64,000 bases of DNA from an uncultured Prevotellaceae bacterium (GCA_947176895.1 CAMWSK010000005.1:1-64000); one strand, 5' to 3'. Positions 17,270-26,376 are shown, numbered from the stretch's first letter. Program-made: numbers and translations. Notes: generated by a model from the sequence alone, not told the origin.

Positions 17270-18268
17270 ATGAATATGGATATTGACTTTGTAATTACAT
17301 GGGTCGACATGAACGATCCCAAGTGGCAAGCCAAATTTTCTAAATACTCGAAAAACAAAAACAATACCAAAAACGGTGTCTCTAAAGCGCGGTTCCGCGA
17401 CAACGGCCTCTTGAAATACTGGTTCAGAGGAGTGGAGACGTTTGCCCCATGGGTGCGGAAAGTCCATTTCGTAACGGACGGGCAGAAGCCCGAATGGCTG
17501 GACGACAGCAACCCGAAGATTCATCTGGTGAACCACGTGGACTTCATCCCCACACAGTTCCTGCCCACCTACAACTCCGTGGTCATTGAACGCTATATCC
17601 ACAAGATTCCGGGGCTGAGTGAGCACTTCGTCTATTTCAACGATGACTTCTACATCATCAACCACGTCAGTCAGGAACGTTTCTTCCGAAACGGACTGCC
17701 CTGCGACATCGCCGTGTTCAACTACAGCCCTTCGTGGTCGCAATGGTACAAGACACTGAAGAACAACATTCGGATCATCAACCGCCACTTCGACAAGAAA
17801 GAGGTGATGACGCGCGACCGCGACAAATGGTTTCATGAGAGTTATGGCAGCCGCGCGCTGTGGAACTACATACTCAAGCCCTACGGCAGGTTCATCACCC
17901 TGTGCACGCCCCACAACGCCCAGCCCTATCTGAAGAGCACGTTCCACGAGGTGTGGACCGTAGCCGAGAAGGAGTTGGCGGAGACCTCGGTCAACCGCTT
18001 CCGCGCCCCGAACGACTACACGCCCGAGCTCTTCCGCACGTGGCAGATATGCCGCGGCAATTTCGAGCCATACAACACGTACGCCGACACCAAGATGTTC
18101 CCGCTGATGATCAAGTCGGGCCAGGCCGTCAAGGCCATCTGCAATCAGGCCTACTCCCTGATTTGCCTAAACGACCACGCACGCATCCGCCATTACGAGA
18201 AGGTGATGGAGGACTTGGGCAACGCCTTCGAGAGCATCATGCCCGAGAAATGCGGCTTTGAATTGTAA
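17270..18268 (+). CDS. Stealth family capsule/exopolysaccharide phosphotransferase
   Basis: 332 residues from ATG 17270, chosen because the Stealth CR1 motif begins at once (MDIDFVITWVDMNDPKWQ). CR2 follows: KARFRDNGLLKYWFRGVETFAPWVRKVHFVTDGQKPEWLDDSNPKIHLVNHVDFIP ... HFVYFNDDFYI. These conserved blocks define Stealth proteins, hexose-1-phosphate transferases that build phosphodiester-linked surface glycans. Cytoplasmic or peripheral; no signal peptide. It follows the acyltransferase by 38 bp and precedes a GT92-like gene, in a glycan locus that holds two more Stealth genes on the opposite strand. Confidence 0.9.
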   Translation: MNMDIDFVITWVDMNDPKWQAKFSKYSKNKNNTKNGVSKARFRDNGLLKYWFRGVETFAPWVRKVHFVTDGQKPEWLDDSNPKIHLVNHVDFIPTQFLPTYNSVVIERYIHKIPGLSEHFVYFNDDFYIINHVSQERFFRNGLPCDIAVFNYSPSWSQWYKTLKNNIRIINRHFDKKEVMTRDRDKWFHESYGSRALWNYILKPYGRFITLCTPHNAQPYLKSTFHEVWTVAEKELAETSVNRFRAPNDYTPELFRTWQICRGNFEPYNTYADTKMFPLMIKSGQAVKAICNQAYSLICLNDHARIRHYEKVMEDLGNAFESIMPEKCGFEL

Positions 18269-18300
18269 TCATCCGTCCCCCCCTCTCACACTTCACAAAC

Positions 18301-19173
18301 ATGAACAAGGCACTTGCAGAAGTCATTGCCGGACTGATCCCCAACAAAATGATGCGCAACCAGTGGCGCGGACGCCTGAGATACGGCCTCGTCAACATAT
18401 GGAAGCTGAAGCGCGCGTTGAAGCGTGACCACACGAAGCCCCGATACTATTTGGCCGTCTGTGCCATAGCCAAGAACGAAGGGCCCTATTTCAAAGAATG
18501 GATAGACTGGCACCTCAGCATGGGCGTGGACAAGTTCTACATCTATGACAACGAAAGCACGGACGACACGCGCGAAGTGCTGGAGCCTTACATCCGGAAC
18601 GGCCTTGTGGACTATATCCAATTCCCCGGGCGCAAGCGCCAGCTGCCGGCCTACGACGACTGCTTCCGCCGCCACCGCACCAACGCGCGATGGATTGCGG
18701 TGATAGACTTGGACGAGTTCATCGTGCCCGTCAAGGACAAGACGATTCCCGACTTCCTACGCCGCATGGAGGGAGCGGCCGTGGTGGAGATAAACTGGCT
18801 GGTCTATGGCAGCGGCGGTGCGATGAAGAAAGAGCCGGGCGGCGTGATAGAGCGTTTCCGCAAGCACGCCCTGCCCGACCACATACTCAACCGCCACGTC
18901 AAGAGCATCGTGAACCCGAGAAAAATTTGTTCGATGATCGGTTGCCATGAGGTAGCTCGCATCTCGGGTCACGCCGTGGACTCGCACGGCCAACCGCTGA
19001 CGAAGAGTTTCCGCGACCGCACTCCCCAGCAGGACGTGATACGCATCAACCACTATGCCATAAAGTCTTACGAAGAATTTCAAGACAAGCGTGCACGTGG
19101 ACGCGCACGCACAAACACGTTCAGGGACGACGACTATTTCCGGCGCTTTGACCTGAACGACATTGAGGACTGA
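18301..19173 (+). CDS. Glycosyltransferase, GT92/GT2-like
   Basis: 290 residues. The core reads VCAIAKNEGPYFKEWIDWHLSMGVDKFYIYDNESTDDT, then IDLDEFIVP with a DxD metal motif near residue 140, then ENWLVYGSGG-like text (VEINWLVYGSGGAMKK) and INHYAIKSYEEFQDKRARGR. This is the pattern of the GT92 (DUF23) family and of related GT2 enzymes. It would add a sugar to a surface glycan from a nucleotide sugar; donor and acceptor cannot be told. It starts 32 bp after the Stealth gene and ends head-on against the second Stealth gene. Confidence 0.85.
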   Translation: MNKALAEVIAGLIPNKMMRNQWRGRLRYGLVNIWKLKRALKRDHTKPRYYLAVCAIAKNEGPYFKEWIDWHLSMGVDKFYIYDNESTDDTREVLEPYIRNGLVDYIQFPGRKRQLPAYDDCFRRHRTNARWIAVIDLDEFIVPVKDKTIPDFLRRMEGAAVVEINWLVYGSGGAMKKEPGGVIERFRKHALPDHILNRHVKSIVNPRKICSMIGCHEVARISGHAVDSHGQPLTKSFRDRTPQQDVIRINHYAIKSYEEFQDKRARGRARTNTFRDDDYFRRFDLNDIED

Positions 19174-19195
19174 CGGTCCTCAAGTCCCATTGTTG

Positions 19196-20128
19196 TTATT
19201 TTTCGAATTGTGACTTGATGGGGAAGCGCTTGGCCAAAAAAGCAGCGGCCCACTCGCGGTCGGCGTCCGTCACACGCTCGGAATCGTTCATACAGAAGAA
19301 GGTGGGGGAATAGCGCTCCATCCGCTTGTAATGCTTCATCTTCTGTAAGGAAAAGCGGAACGATGTCCGCTGTGTCACCACCTGCAGATGGGCCTGTTTC
19401 CTGGCCAGGGCTGTGAAGGCATACAGGTTGCGCTGAATATCCTTCGCACTGCGGATATGGTTTCCGAGCATGGCCTCTATCTCCTTGCGGAACGTGTTAT
19501 GAGTCTCCTCATAGTTGCTTTTCCGATAGGCATCCACGTTGTGGTGCGTCTTCAAGTCATAATACGGCCCATATTTCTGTTGCACCAGCTTGGCCGAATT
19601 ATGGATGGTCATCGTGTAGTTTCCGGGCGTTTCCTTCAGAATCCTTGTGCGGAACCAGATCTCCAACCTACGGGAGAAGCAGCGATTCATCCGCATGATG
19701 GGCAAACCGTCCGAGCCGAAGAAGGTGACGGGCGCGACGGGTTGGTTGATGAACGTGTCGTCATTGGCATACAGGAAATGTTCCGCAAGCCCCGGTATGC
19801 AATACAGGAAATGCTCAATCAAGGCGGAGTTGAAGCACGGAAGGCAGGCAGCGGGCAGGATGTCCCGGTGGTCAACCACGGTCACTTTGGGGTTTGACGT
19901 ATCCAGCCACGAAGGCACCTGACTATCGGTCACGATGAACACGTGATGTATCCAGGGCGCATACATCTCTACCGATCGCAGGCTGTACCTCAGTTCCTCG
20001 TTGTCCGCATAGCGGCCCTTGCAGTCCGTTTTTGTCTGTTCCGCAGTACTTCCCGTATACACATTGTGCTTGGCTTGCCAGGCAGGGTCGCTGCCATCAA
20101 CCCACAGATATACCAAATCTATGTCCAT
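19196..20128 (-). CDS. Stealth family phosphotransferase, tandem paralogue A
   Basis: 310 residues from ATG 20128, chosen because MDIDLVYLWVDGSDPAWQ is the CR1 motif at the true N-terminus; the longer open frame upstream overlaps paralogue B's end. CR2 reads GRYADNEELRYSLRSVEMYAPWIHHVFIVTDSQVPSWLDTSNPK, then HFLYANDDTFI. The C-terminus has FCMNDSERVTDADREW. It is clearly related to the gene at 20169-21104, with near-identical DNA around the NDDTFI segment, so the two arose by tandem duplication. Probable hexose-phosphate transferase acting on a surface polysaccharide. Confidence 0.88.
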   Translation of the reverse strand: MDIDLVYLWVDGSDPAWQAKHNVYTGSTAEQTKTDCKGRYADNEELRYSLRSVEMYAPWIHHVFIVTDSQVPSWLDTSNPKVTVVDHRDILPAACLPCFNSALIEHFLYCIPGLAEHFLYANDDTFINQPVAPVTFFGSDGLPIMRMNRCFSRRLEIWFRTRILKETPGNYTMTIHNSAKLVQQKYGPYYDLKTHHNVDAYRKSNYEETHNTFRKEIEAMLGNHIRSAKDIQRNLYAFTALARKQAHLQVVTQRTSFRFSLQKMKHYKRMERYSPTFFCMNDSERVTDADREWAAAFLAKRFPIKSQFEK

Positions 20129-20168
20129 GCTTTGTCTCGTGTGCTTGTATGATGCCCCTTCGCGAGGC

Positions 20169-21104
20169 TTATTTCTCGTATTGTGACTTGCGGGGAAAAC
20201 GCTTCTCCATGAGAGCCTTGGCCGTAGCCCTGTCGTCATCGCCCGCACTTTCAGAGTCGTTCAGGCAGAAGAACAAGGGCCGGCAGGTGTCAAGCAACTC
20301 ATACTTGCTCCTGCGGTGGATGGCCACGTTGATGGATTCACTTTCACCAACATAGCGTAGCTGGCCACGCTTCTCCGCCAGCAAGATGTAAGAGAAGACA
20401 ACGCGCTGGATATCGCGCTCGCTCCGAATGTGATTCTTCAAGTTGGCCCGCACCTCGTCCCGCATAACCTCCTCAATTACGTGGCGGTAGTCGCTCTTTA
20501 GATAAGCGTCCATGCAGTGGTGGGGCATAGCGTTATAGTATTTGCCGTATTTCCTGTTGACAAGCTGCGCAGCCAAAGCCACGGTAGCCCGATAGTTCGA
20601 CAGCGGTTTCCTGCACACATACGTTTTCCAGAACCAGCGCAGCCGGCGGAAACGCTTGCGCCGAAGCCTTACGATGGGCAGTCCGTCGGCCGAAAAGAAG
20701 TCGGCTTCGGTTATGGGTCGGTTGATGAACGTGTCGTCATTGGCATACAGGAAATGTTCCGCGAGCCCCGGTATGCGGTAGATAAAGTATTCGATAATTA
20801 CGGAATTGAAGCACGGCAGACATTCCGCGGGCAAGATGTCGCGGTGGTCCACGATGCTCACCTTGGGACTTGACGTATCCAGCCATGCGGGCACCTGGTT
20901 GTCCGTCACGATATAGATATGCCGCACCCAGGGCGCATTCATCTCCACGGAACGCAGACTGTACCTCAGTTCCTCGTTGTCCGCATAGCGGCCCTTGCAG
21001 TTGATGTCGACCGCGCTCTTAACGCGCCCGGTATAGGCGTCGTGCTTGGCCTGCCACACGGGATCGTTCCCGTTCACCCATAAATATACCAAATCTATTT
21101 CCAT
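20169..21104 (-). CDS. Stealth family phosphotransferase, tandem paralogue B
   Basis: 311 residues: CR1 MEIDLVYLWVNGNDPVWQ, CR2 GRYADNEELRYSLRSVEMNAPWVRHIYIVTDNQVPAWLDTSSPK and HFLYANDDTFI, and C-terminal CR4-like FFCLNDSESAGDDDRATAKAL. The middle part (about 150-260) differs more from paralogue A than the ends do, suggesting a change of acceptor or donor. Its start overlaps by 10 bases the end of a decayed glycosyltransferase, and 40 bp separate it from paralogue A. All three minus-strand reading frames look like one transcription unit. Confidence 0.88.
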   Translation of the reverse strand: MEIDLVYLWVNGNDPVWQAKHDAYTGRVKSAVDINCKGRYADNEELRYSLRSVEMNAPWVRHIYIVTDNQVPAWLDTSSPKVSIVDHRDILPAECLPCFNSVIIEYFIYRIPGLAEHFLYANDDTFINRPITEADFFSADGLPIVRLRRKRFRRLRWFWKTYVCRKPLSNYRATVALAAQLVNRKYGKYYNAMPHHCMDAYLKSDYRHVIEEVMRDEVRANLKNHIRSERDIQRVVFSYILLAEKRGQLRYVGESESINVAIHRRSKYELLDTCRPLFFCLNDSESAGDDDRATAKALMEKRFPRKSQYEK

Positions 21105-21466
21105 GCCAATTTATCCTTGATGTGTGGGTAATGTTCCAGGATTCGATTGAAAGTCTGGCAGTCGATGTCATCGTCAATGGTCACGATGACTTCGTCGGGG
21201 AAATCCCTCAATGCGGGAACCTGTTTCTTATAGGAGCGAATTTCCGCGGGATTGAACCTCACCTCAAAAAAGGGTATTCGGTCTTGTGTTCCTCGATTTC
21301 GGCCGGCAAGATGTCGCCGGGGGAACAACGGTGTATCCAAATATAAGACAATCTTGTCCGACAGGAGCGAGTCCCTGGGCACAGAGCGAAAAGCCTGTGC
21401 GGCATAGGGAAGGGCCGAAGGAAAAGAAGTAAGCGATACGATTACCTGTTGTCGGGATGCACGCAT
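21095..21466 (-). pseudogene. Glycosyltransferase remnant with two compensating frameshifts
   Basis: The 123-residue frame starts like a known glycosyltransferase family (VIVSLTSFP ... DKIVLYLD) and later has RSYKKQVPALRDFPDEVIVTIDDDI. Between these the reading is odd (RRHLAGRNRGTQDRI); shifting one frame gives GDILPAEIEEHKTEYP, the expected family text. The shift points are homopolymers: GGGGG at 21319-21323 (one base too many) and the A6/G3 run at 21266-21274 (one too few). The protein also stops shortly after the DDD motif, where homologues continue. Either a decayed gene or two sequence errors in a truncated gene. Confidence 0.7.
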
Positions 21467-21628
21467 ATTCTTGTGTCGGATGAGATTAAAATGGTCTATT
21501 GTTCTTGTTTATTGCACAAAGATAACATTTTTTGATGACGTATGCCGAAGGAATTAGCACTTTTTCCATCAAACTCCCGATTCATTGCCCCCAAAAGTAT
21601 CCCACCGGATTTCACACGAATCCGGCGG

Positions 21629-21662
21629 AAAAAACAAAAGCACCGCAATCTTGTTGCGATGC
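21629..21662 (-). terminator. Terminator downstream of tRNA-Gln
   Basis: Read on the minus strand: GCATCGCAA, 5-nt loop, TTGCGGTGC (one G-T pair), then TTTTGTTTTTT. It begins 17 bp past the tRNA 3' end. Confidence 0.8.
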
Positions 21663-21678
21663 TTTTTGATACTTTTTG

Positions 21679-21749
21679 TTGGGCTACCCGGATTCGAACC
21701 AGGAAAGGCAGGACCAGAATCTGCAGTGTTACCATTACACCATAGCCCA
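21679..21749 (-). tRNA. tRNA-Gln(CTG)
   Basis: The minus strand folds as a tRNA: 7-bp acceptor TGGGCTA / TAGCCCA, D-arm with GTAATGGTAACAC, anticodon loop TTCTGGT giving anticodon CTG (reads CAG), and T-arm with GGTTCGAATCC. No encoded CCA. The bottom anticodon-stem pair is an A-C mismatch, otherwise the cloverleaf is regular. Confidence 0.95.
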
Positions 21750-21781
21750 ATAAGAAAGAAACCTTCGTTTGATTTCGGGTG

Positions 21782-21813
21782 CAAAGTTACGGTCTTTTTC
21801 TGTCCCTTCCAAA
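21782..21813 (-). promoter_or_regulatory. Promoter of tRNA-Gln
   Basis: On the minus strand TTTG (21813-21810), 20 bp, TAACTTTG (21789-21782), followed 32 bp later by the tRNA 5' end. Confidence 0.75.
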
Positions 21814-21904
21814 CTTTTAAACAACTTTTTTGCCTCTTCGCTTAAAAATTCTTAAGGTTATCCCATATTTTACGCGAGTTTTTCGCTATGAAGATAATAA
21901 GAAG

Positions 21905-21912
21905 TATCTTTG
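21905..21912 (+). promoter_or_regulatory. -7 box of rsfS (near-leaderless)
   Basis: TATCTTTG ends only 9 bp before the rsfS ATG at 21922, so the mRNA should have a leader of about 2-4 nt. This also rules out the in-frame TTG at 21910, which lies inside the promoter. Confidence 0.65.
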
Positions 21913-21921
21913 TGGATACGT

Positions 21922-22269
21922 ATGAAACTAACTGATTCTATTGTAAAAAGCCTTCAGGAAAAGAAGGGGAAGGATATTATGGTGGTGGATCTCGCCTCCA
22001 TAGAAGACACCATTTGTCAGGCTTTCGTCATCTGCACGGGCGGTTCACCCCAACAGGTGCAGGCCTTGGCACAGGAAGTGGGCGAGCAACTGCTGGAAAA
22101 TGACGGAATGCGCCCCACAGCAGTGGACGGAATGCGCAACGCCCAATGGGTGGCCATGGACTACGGCGATGTAATGGTGCACATCATGCTGCCCGATGCA
22201 CGCGAGTTCTATGACATCGAACACCTGTGGGAAGATGCCGACATCACAGAAATACCCAACTTAGATTAA
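21922..22269 (+). CDS. rsfS: Ribosome silencing factor RsfS (Iojap)
   Basis: 115 residues from ATG 21922. RsfS binds ribosomal protein L14 and blocks subunit joining when nutrients are short. The family core is present: KGKDIMVVDLASIEDTICQAFVICTGGSPQQVQALAQEV and WVAMDYGDVMVHIMLPDAREFYDIEHLW. Length is normal. ftsH follows after 20 bp, the usual Bacteroidota order rsfS-ftsH-cdsA, so it is probably the first gene of that operon. Confidence 0.94.
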   Translation: MKLTDSIVKSLQEKKGKDIMVVDLASIEDTICQAFVICTGGSPQQVQALAQEVGEQLLENDGMRPTAVDGMRNAQWVAMDYGDVMVHIMLPDAREFYDIEHLWEDADITEIPNLD

Positions 22270-22289
22270 GAATTAAGACAAAACAAACA

Positions 22290-24410
22290 ATGAGCGAGCA
22301 AAAGAATAACGACAACCGCGGTCCCCGCTTCTCTCTCACGTGGCTCTACGTGGTCATGGGTCTGGGCTTGGCCTACATGATGTTCGACAACTCGGGCGGA
22401 GGTTTCCTCGGCGGAGGCATCGAGGAGGCCACCTATGACGAGTTCAAGGTCATGGTGCAGAACGGATACGTCAACGAAATCGAGGTGGACAAGAGCAACG
22501 CCACCCTGGAACTTACAGCCGTACAAGGCAAGGAAGAACAAGTATTCAAGGACACGCAGGGAAAGAGCAGTGCCAGACTGAAACAGATGAAAGTGAAGGT
22601 AAGTGCCCCCAGCAATCAGGCATTGGCGGAGTTCATTGAAAAGGAACAGGAAGAAGGACACTTCACCGGCCGCGTGAAATACGTCGAGAATACCCGCAGC
22701 CTGTTCACCACCATCCTTGTGAACCTGCTTCCTCTGGTGCTCCTTGTGGTGTTTTGGATATTCGTCATGCGCCGCATGAGCGGAAGCAAAGGCGGAGGTA
22801 TGGGCGGAGGCATCTTCTCCATAGGTAAGAGCCGCGCCAAGGTGGTGGAAAAGGGAGAAGGCTCGAAAGTCACCTTTGCCGATGTGGCCGGACAGGACGA
22901 AGCCAAACAGGAAGTGCAGGAGATTGTCGAATTTTTGAAAAACCCCGGCAAGTTCACCGAACTTGGCGGAAAGATTCCCAAAGGCGCCCTGCTCGTGGGT
23001 CCTCCGGGAACAGGTAAGACGCTTCTGGCCAAGGCCGTGGCCGGCGAGGCGGACGTGCCTTTCTTCAGCATGTCGGGCAGTGACTTCGTGGAAATGTTCG
23101 TGGGCGTAGGTGCCAGCCGCGTGCGCGACCTCTTCCAGCAAGCCAAGCAGAAGGCTCCCTGCATCATCTTCATCGACGAGATAGATGCCGTGGGACGCGC
23201 CCGAAGCAAGAACGTCAACATGGGCGGAAACGATGAGCGGGAGAGCACATTGAACCAGCTTCTCACCGAGATGGACGGGTTCGGTACCAACAGCGGTGTC
23301 ATCATCCTGGCAGCCACCAACCGCGCCGACATCCTGGACAGCGCGTTGCTGCGTGCCGGACGTTTCGACCGCCAGATACACGTCGACCTGCCCGAGCTGA
23401 ACGAGCGCAAGGCCATCTTCCAGGTACATCTACGCCCCCTGAAGGTTGACAGCACGATGGACGTGGACTTCCTGGCACGCCAGACACCGGGCTTCAGCGG
23501 TGCCGACATTGCCAACGTGTGCAACGAGGCGGCTCTGATAGCTGCCCGCCACAACAAGAAAGCCGTGGGCAGGGAAGACTTCCTGGCCGCCGTGGACCGC
23601 ATCATTGGAGGATTGGAGAAGAAGACCAAAGTGATGACCGACGAAGAGAAGCATACCATCGCCCTGCATGAGGCAGGCCATGCCACCATCAGTTGGAACC
23701 TGCAATACGCCAACCCCCTGGTGAAAGTGACCATCGTGCCCCGCGGTCGTGCCCTGGGTGCCGCTTGGTATATGCCCGAGGAAAGGCAGATCACCACCAA
23801 GGAGCAGATGCTGGACGAGATGTGTGCCACCTTGGGAGGCCGGGCAGCCGAAGAGGTGTTCACCGGTCATATCTCCAGCGGTGCCATGAACGACCTGGAG
23901 CGTGTGACCAAGCAGGCCTATTCCATGATTGTGTACATGGGCATGAGCGACAAACTGCCCAATCTCTGCTATTATAACAATAATGAATATGGGTCCCAGA
24001 AACCTTACAGCGAAGAGACCGCACGCTTGATCGACCAGGAGGTACAACGCATGATCGCCGAACAATATGAGCGTGCCAAAGCCCTCTTGATGGAAAAGCG
24101 CGAAGGACATGCCCGGCTCACCCGGCAACTGGTGGAACGGGAGATGATCTTCGCAAGCGATGTGGAGGAGATCTTTGGCAAGCGTCCTTGGGCCAGCCGC
24201 ACCGAGGAACTGCTGGCCGCCCAAGAAAAGGAACTGGACGAGAAGAAGGACGCCCCCGTGGAACTACCCGCCGACACACAAATTGAAGAAGGAGACGACG
24301 AGGAGACCCGCAAAATCAAATCATTCATACAAAGCAAACTGGGCGGAAACAAAGCCAATGCCGAAGAACCCGCAACACAGGAAAGCGAAAAGGAAAAGGA
24401 AGATGAGTAA
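22290..24410 (+). CDS. ftsH: ATP-dependent zinc metalloprotease FtsH
   Basis: 706 residues from ATG 22290. FtsH is a hexameric membrane protease that extracts and degrades membrane and short-lived cytoplasmic proteins. Two membrane segments ([17 protein letters not shown] near 20-35 and [22 protein letters not shown] near 135-155) flank a periplasmic domain. The AAA module has Walker A GPPGTGKT (about 237-244), Walker [12 protein letters not shown] and the SRH region [19 protein letters not shown]. The zinc site HEAGH is near residue 460. The C-terminal tail is acidic and repetitive. cdsA starts inside its last codons. Confidence 0.97.
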   Translation: MSEQKNNDNRGPRFSLTWLYVVMGLGLAYMMFDNSGGGFLGGGIEEATYDEFKVMVQNGYVNEIEVDKSNATLELTAVQGKEEQVFKDTQGKSSARLKQMKVKVSAPSNQALAEFIEKEQEEGHFTGRVKYVENTRSLFTTILVNLLPLVLLVVFWIFVMRRMSGSKGGGMGGGIFSIGKSRAKVVEKGEGSKVTFADVAGQDEAKQEVQEIVEFLKNPGKFTELGGKIPKGALLVGPPGTGKTLLAKAVAGEADVPFFSMSGSDFVEMFVGVGASRVRDLFQQAKQKAPCIIFIDEIDAVGRARSKNVNMGGNDERESTLNQLLTEMDGFGTNSGVIILAATNRADILDSALLRAGRFDRQIHVDLPELNERKAIFQVHLRPLKVDSTMDVDFLARQTPGFSGADIANVCNEAALIAARHNKKAVGREDFLAAVDRIIGGLEKKTKVMTDEEKHTIALHEAGHATISWNLQYANPLVKVTIVPRGRALGAAWYMPEERQITTKEQMLDEMCATLGGRAAEEVFTGHISSGAMNDLERVTKQAYSMIVYMGMSDKLPNLCYYNNNEYGSQKPYSEETARLIDQEVQRMIAEQYERAKALLMEKREGHARLTRQLVEREMIFASDVEEIFGKRPWASRTEELLAAQEKELDEKKDAPVELPADTQIEEGDDEETRKIKSFIQSKLGGNKANAEEPATQESEKEKEDE

Positions 24411-25260
24411 GAATCTTAAGAAGATGGTAGTCAGAGCCACCACGGGAATTGTGTACGTCGCCCTCTTGGTGGGCTGTATTCTCAGCGGTCCCGTGGGCTG
24501 TCTGATGTTCTTTGCCACCGTGGCTGCCGCTACCGTATGGGAGTTTTCCTCACTGATGAACCGGCACATGGGTACCGACATCAACCGCCCCATCGTGGCG
24601 ATAAGTGCCGTATTGCTAAACCTGGTGCTATGGAGCGGACAATGGGATACGACCAACGCCTCTCTATGGCTTGTACTCTATAGTTTCACACTGTTCTTTT
24701 TGATAATTAGCGAGTTGTACAGGAAATCAGAGAACCCCTTGGGCAATTGGGTCTACTCGCTGGCCTCACAGCTATACATAGCCTTACCCTTCGCTTTGGT
24801 GCATGTGATGACAATAGACACAACCGTTGATTATTACTCACTTCCCCAATATACATGGGTTGTGGTTCTGGCTCTTTTTGTATTCCTTTGGGCAAACGAT
24901 ACCGGTGCCTACCTCGCAGGCAGCGCTCTTCACAAGATATTCCCCGCCAAACTTTTTCCCCGCATCTCGCCCAACAAGTCGTGGGTCGGCAGCATCGGCG
25001 GCGGACTGCTCACTCTGGGTGTTTCGCTCATCTTCGCACATTTAGAACCACGTATGACCACCATTGACTGGATGGGCATGGCCTTGCTGGTAGTAGTGGC
25101 CGCCACCTGGGGCGACTTGGTGGAAAGTCTGCTCAAGCGCCAACTGGGCATCAAAGACAGTGGCAACATACTTCCCGGACACGGCGGTCTGCTCGACCGT
25201 TTCGACAGTGCCCTGCTCAGCATTCCCGCCACAGCTACCTACTATTTATTGATAAGCTAA
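24403..25260 (+). CDS. cdsA: Phosphatidate cytidylyltransferase
   Basis: 285 residues from ATG 24403, overlapping the ftsH end by 8 bases, which suggests translational coupling. It makes CDP-diacylglycerol from phosphatidate and CTP, the branch point for phospholipids. About seven or eight membrane helices are visible. The C-terminal signature is intact: SLLKRQLGIKDSGNILPGHGGLLDRFDS. The segment WANDTGAYLAGSALHK before it is also typical. Length normal. Confidence 0.95.
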   Translation: MSKNLKKMVVRATTGIVYVALLVGCILSGPVGCLMFFATVAAATVWEFSSLMNRHMGTDINRPIVAISAVLLNLVLWSGQWDTTNASLWLVLYSFTLFFLIISELYRKSENPLGNWVYSLASQLYIALPFALVHVMTIDTTVDYYSLPQYTWVVVLALFVFLWANDTGAYLAGSALHKIFPAKLFPRISPNKSWVGSIGGGLLTLGVSLIFAHLEPRMTTIDWMGMALLVVVAATWGDLVESLLKRQLGIKDSGNILPGHGGLLDRFDSALLSIPATATYYLLIS

Positions 25261-25264
25261 AGCC

Positions 25265-26260
25265 ATGAAAAAGGCTGTTTTACTTCTGCTCCTATTGCTC
25301 TGTTCGGTCGTACAAGCACAACGGCCCAACCGCCTGAAGGTAGGTCTTGCATTGGGAGGGGGAGGAGCCAAGGGCGCCGCTCAGGTTGGTGTGTTGCGTG
25401 CCATCGAGCAAGCCGGCATCCCCGTTGACTACATCGCCGGTACCAGCATCGGCAGCATCGTAGGCGGTCTGTATGCCTGCGGCATACGATCAGAGCAGCT
25501 GGACACGCTCTTCCGCTCACAACATTGGATGAAACTGCTTACGGACAGCAAATCGATGACACGCAACCTTCCCCCGCGTTACAACGAAGACTCACTTTAC
25601 CTCAACGGCCAAATCGTCCACCTGTCTTATACCCGAGACTCCAGAAGGATGCGCCGTCCCGGCATGATAAAAGGCTATGCCGTGATGCTCCGCCTGGATT
25701 CACTCACCCGCCAGCCCGACTCCATCGACTTCGACAACCTGCCCATTCCCTTCCGTTGTGTGGCCGTGGATGCCGTAGATGGCCAGGAAGTGGTGTTGCG
25801 GAGTGGCAATCTGCCTTTGGCCATGCGTTCGAGCATGTCTATTCCCGGAGCCTATAAGCCTATCTTGGTGGGCGACTCCACCCTGCTGATGGATGGCGGA
25901 TTGCTGAACAACTTACCTGTGGACGTCGTGCGCGACATGGGAGCCGATATCGTAATTGCCGTAGATTTGTCTACCGAGAAGCCCGGAAAAGTTCCAAGGA
26001 AGATGAAACGAGGCAAAACATATGTGGCGAATTTCTTTAAATGGAAACGTGCCCGCCCCTATCTGAAGAAGTATAATCAGAACGCCGAAGATGCCGACCT
26101 GTACATCCATCCCGACCTGAAGGGCTACGATGCTCTTGACTTCACCAAGAAAAAGATCAGGAAGATGCTGGAAATAGGCGACAGCACGGGCCGGGCCGCC
26201 ATGCCTCAGTTACAAGAGTTGCGTCGGAAAATCTATCAAGAGGAGAAAGAAGAGTCGTAA
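25265..26260 (+). CDS. Patatin-like phospholipase, exported
   Basis: 331 residues with signal peptide MKKAVLLLLLLLCSVVQAQ. The patatin catalytic parts are all seen: oxyanion loop GLALGGGGAKGAAQVGVLRAIE, nucleophile elbow GTSIGS (Ser about 63), and the dyad Asp in DGGLLNNLPVDVVRDMGADIVIAVDL. It is close to the RssA-like family. Substrate is probably a lysophospholipid or lipid ester in the periplasm or outer membrane. It follows cdsA by 4 bp, and is the last gene of the rsfS-ftsH-cdsA operon. Confidence 0.92.
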   Translation: MKKAVLLLLLLLCSVVQAQRPNRLKVGLALGGGGAKGAAQVGVLRAIEQAGIPVDYIAGTSIGSIVGGLYACGIRSEQLDTLFRSQHWMKLLTDSKSMTRNLPPRYNEDSLYLNGQIVHLSYTRDSRRMRRPGMIKGYAVMLRLDSLTRQPDSIDFDNLPIPFRCVAVDAVDGQEVVLRSGNLPLAMRSSMSIPGAYKPILVGDSTLLMDGGLLNNLPVDVVRDMGADIVIAVDLSTEKPGKVPRKMKRGKTYVANFFKWKRARPYLKKYNQNAEDADLYIHPDLKGYDALDFTKKKIRKMLEIGDSTGRAAMPQLQELRRKIYQEEKEES

Positions 26261-26280
26261 TCAAGACCCTTAAAGCCTGA

Positions 26281-26303
26281 AAAAACATCGTGATGTTTTT
26301 CGT
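26281..26303 (+). terminator. Probable terminator after the patatin gene
   Basis: AAAAACATC, 2-nt turn, GATGTTTTT, then CG. A short AT-rich hairpin 20 bp past the stop codon. The AAACATC/GATGTTT stem resembles the hairpin in the MITE-like element at 9538-9560. Confidence 0.5.
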
Positions 26304-26311
26304 TAATAAAA

Positions 26312-26346
26312 ACACCCCAAAAGTTTTTGCCAAACTTTTGGGGTGT
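26312..26346 (-). terminator. Terminator that belonged to tRNA-Leu before the insertion
   Basis: A 15-bp perfect stem ACACCCCAAAAGTTT / AAACTTTTGGGGTGT, 5-nt loop. The T run (TTTTTATT) is on the minus-strand side, so it terminates leftward transcription. No leftward gene is near it today, but if the AT-rich element is removed it lies about 35 bp downstream of tRNA-Leu. It may also stop the patatin transcript. Confidence 0.75.
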
Positions 26347-26376
26347 CGCTGTTACAACACAGCCTTCTCTTTTGTT

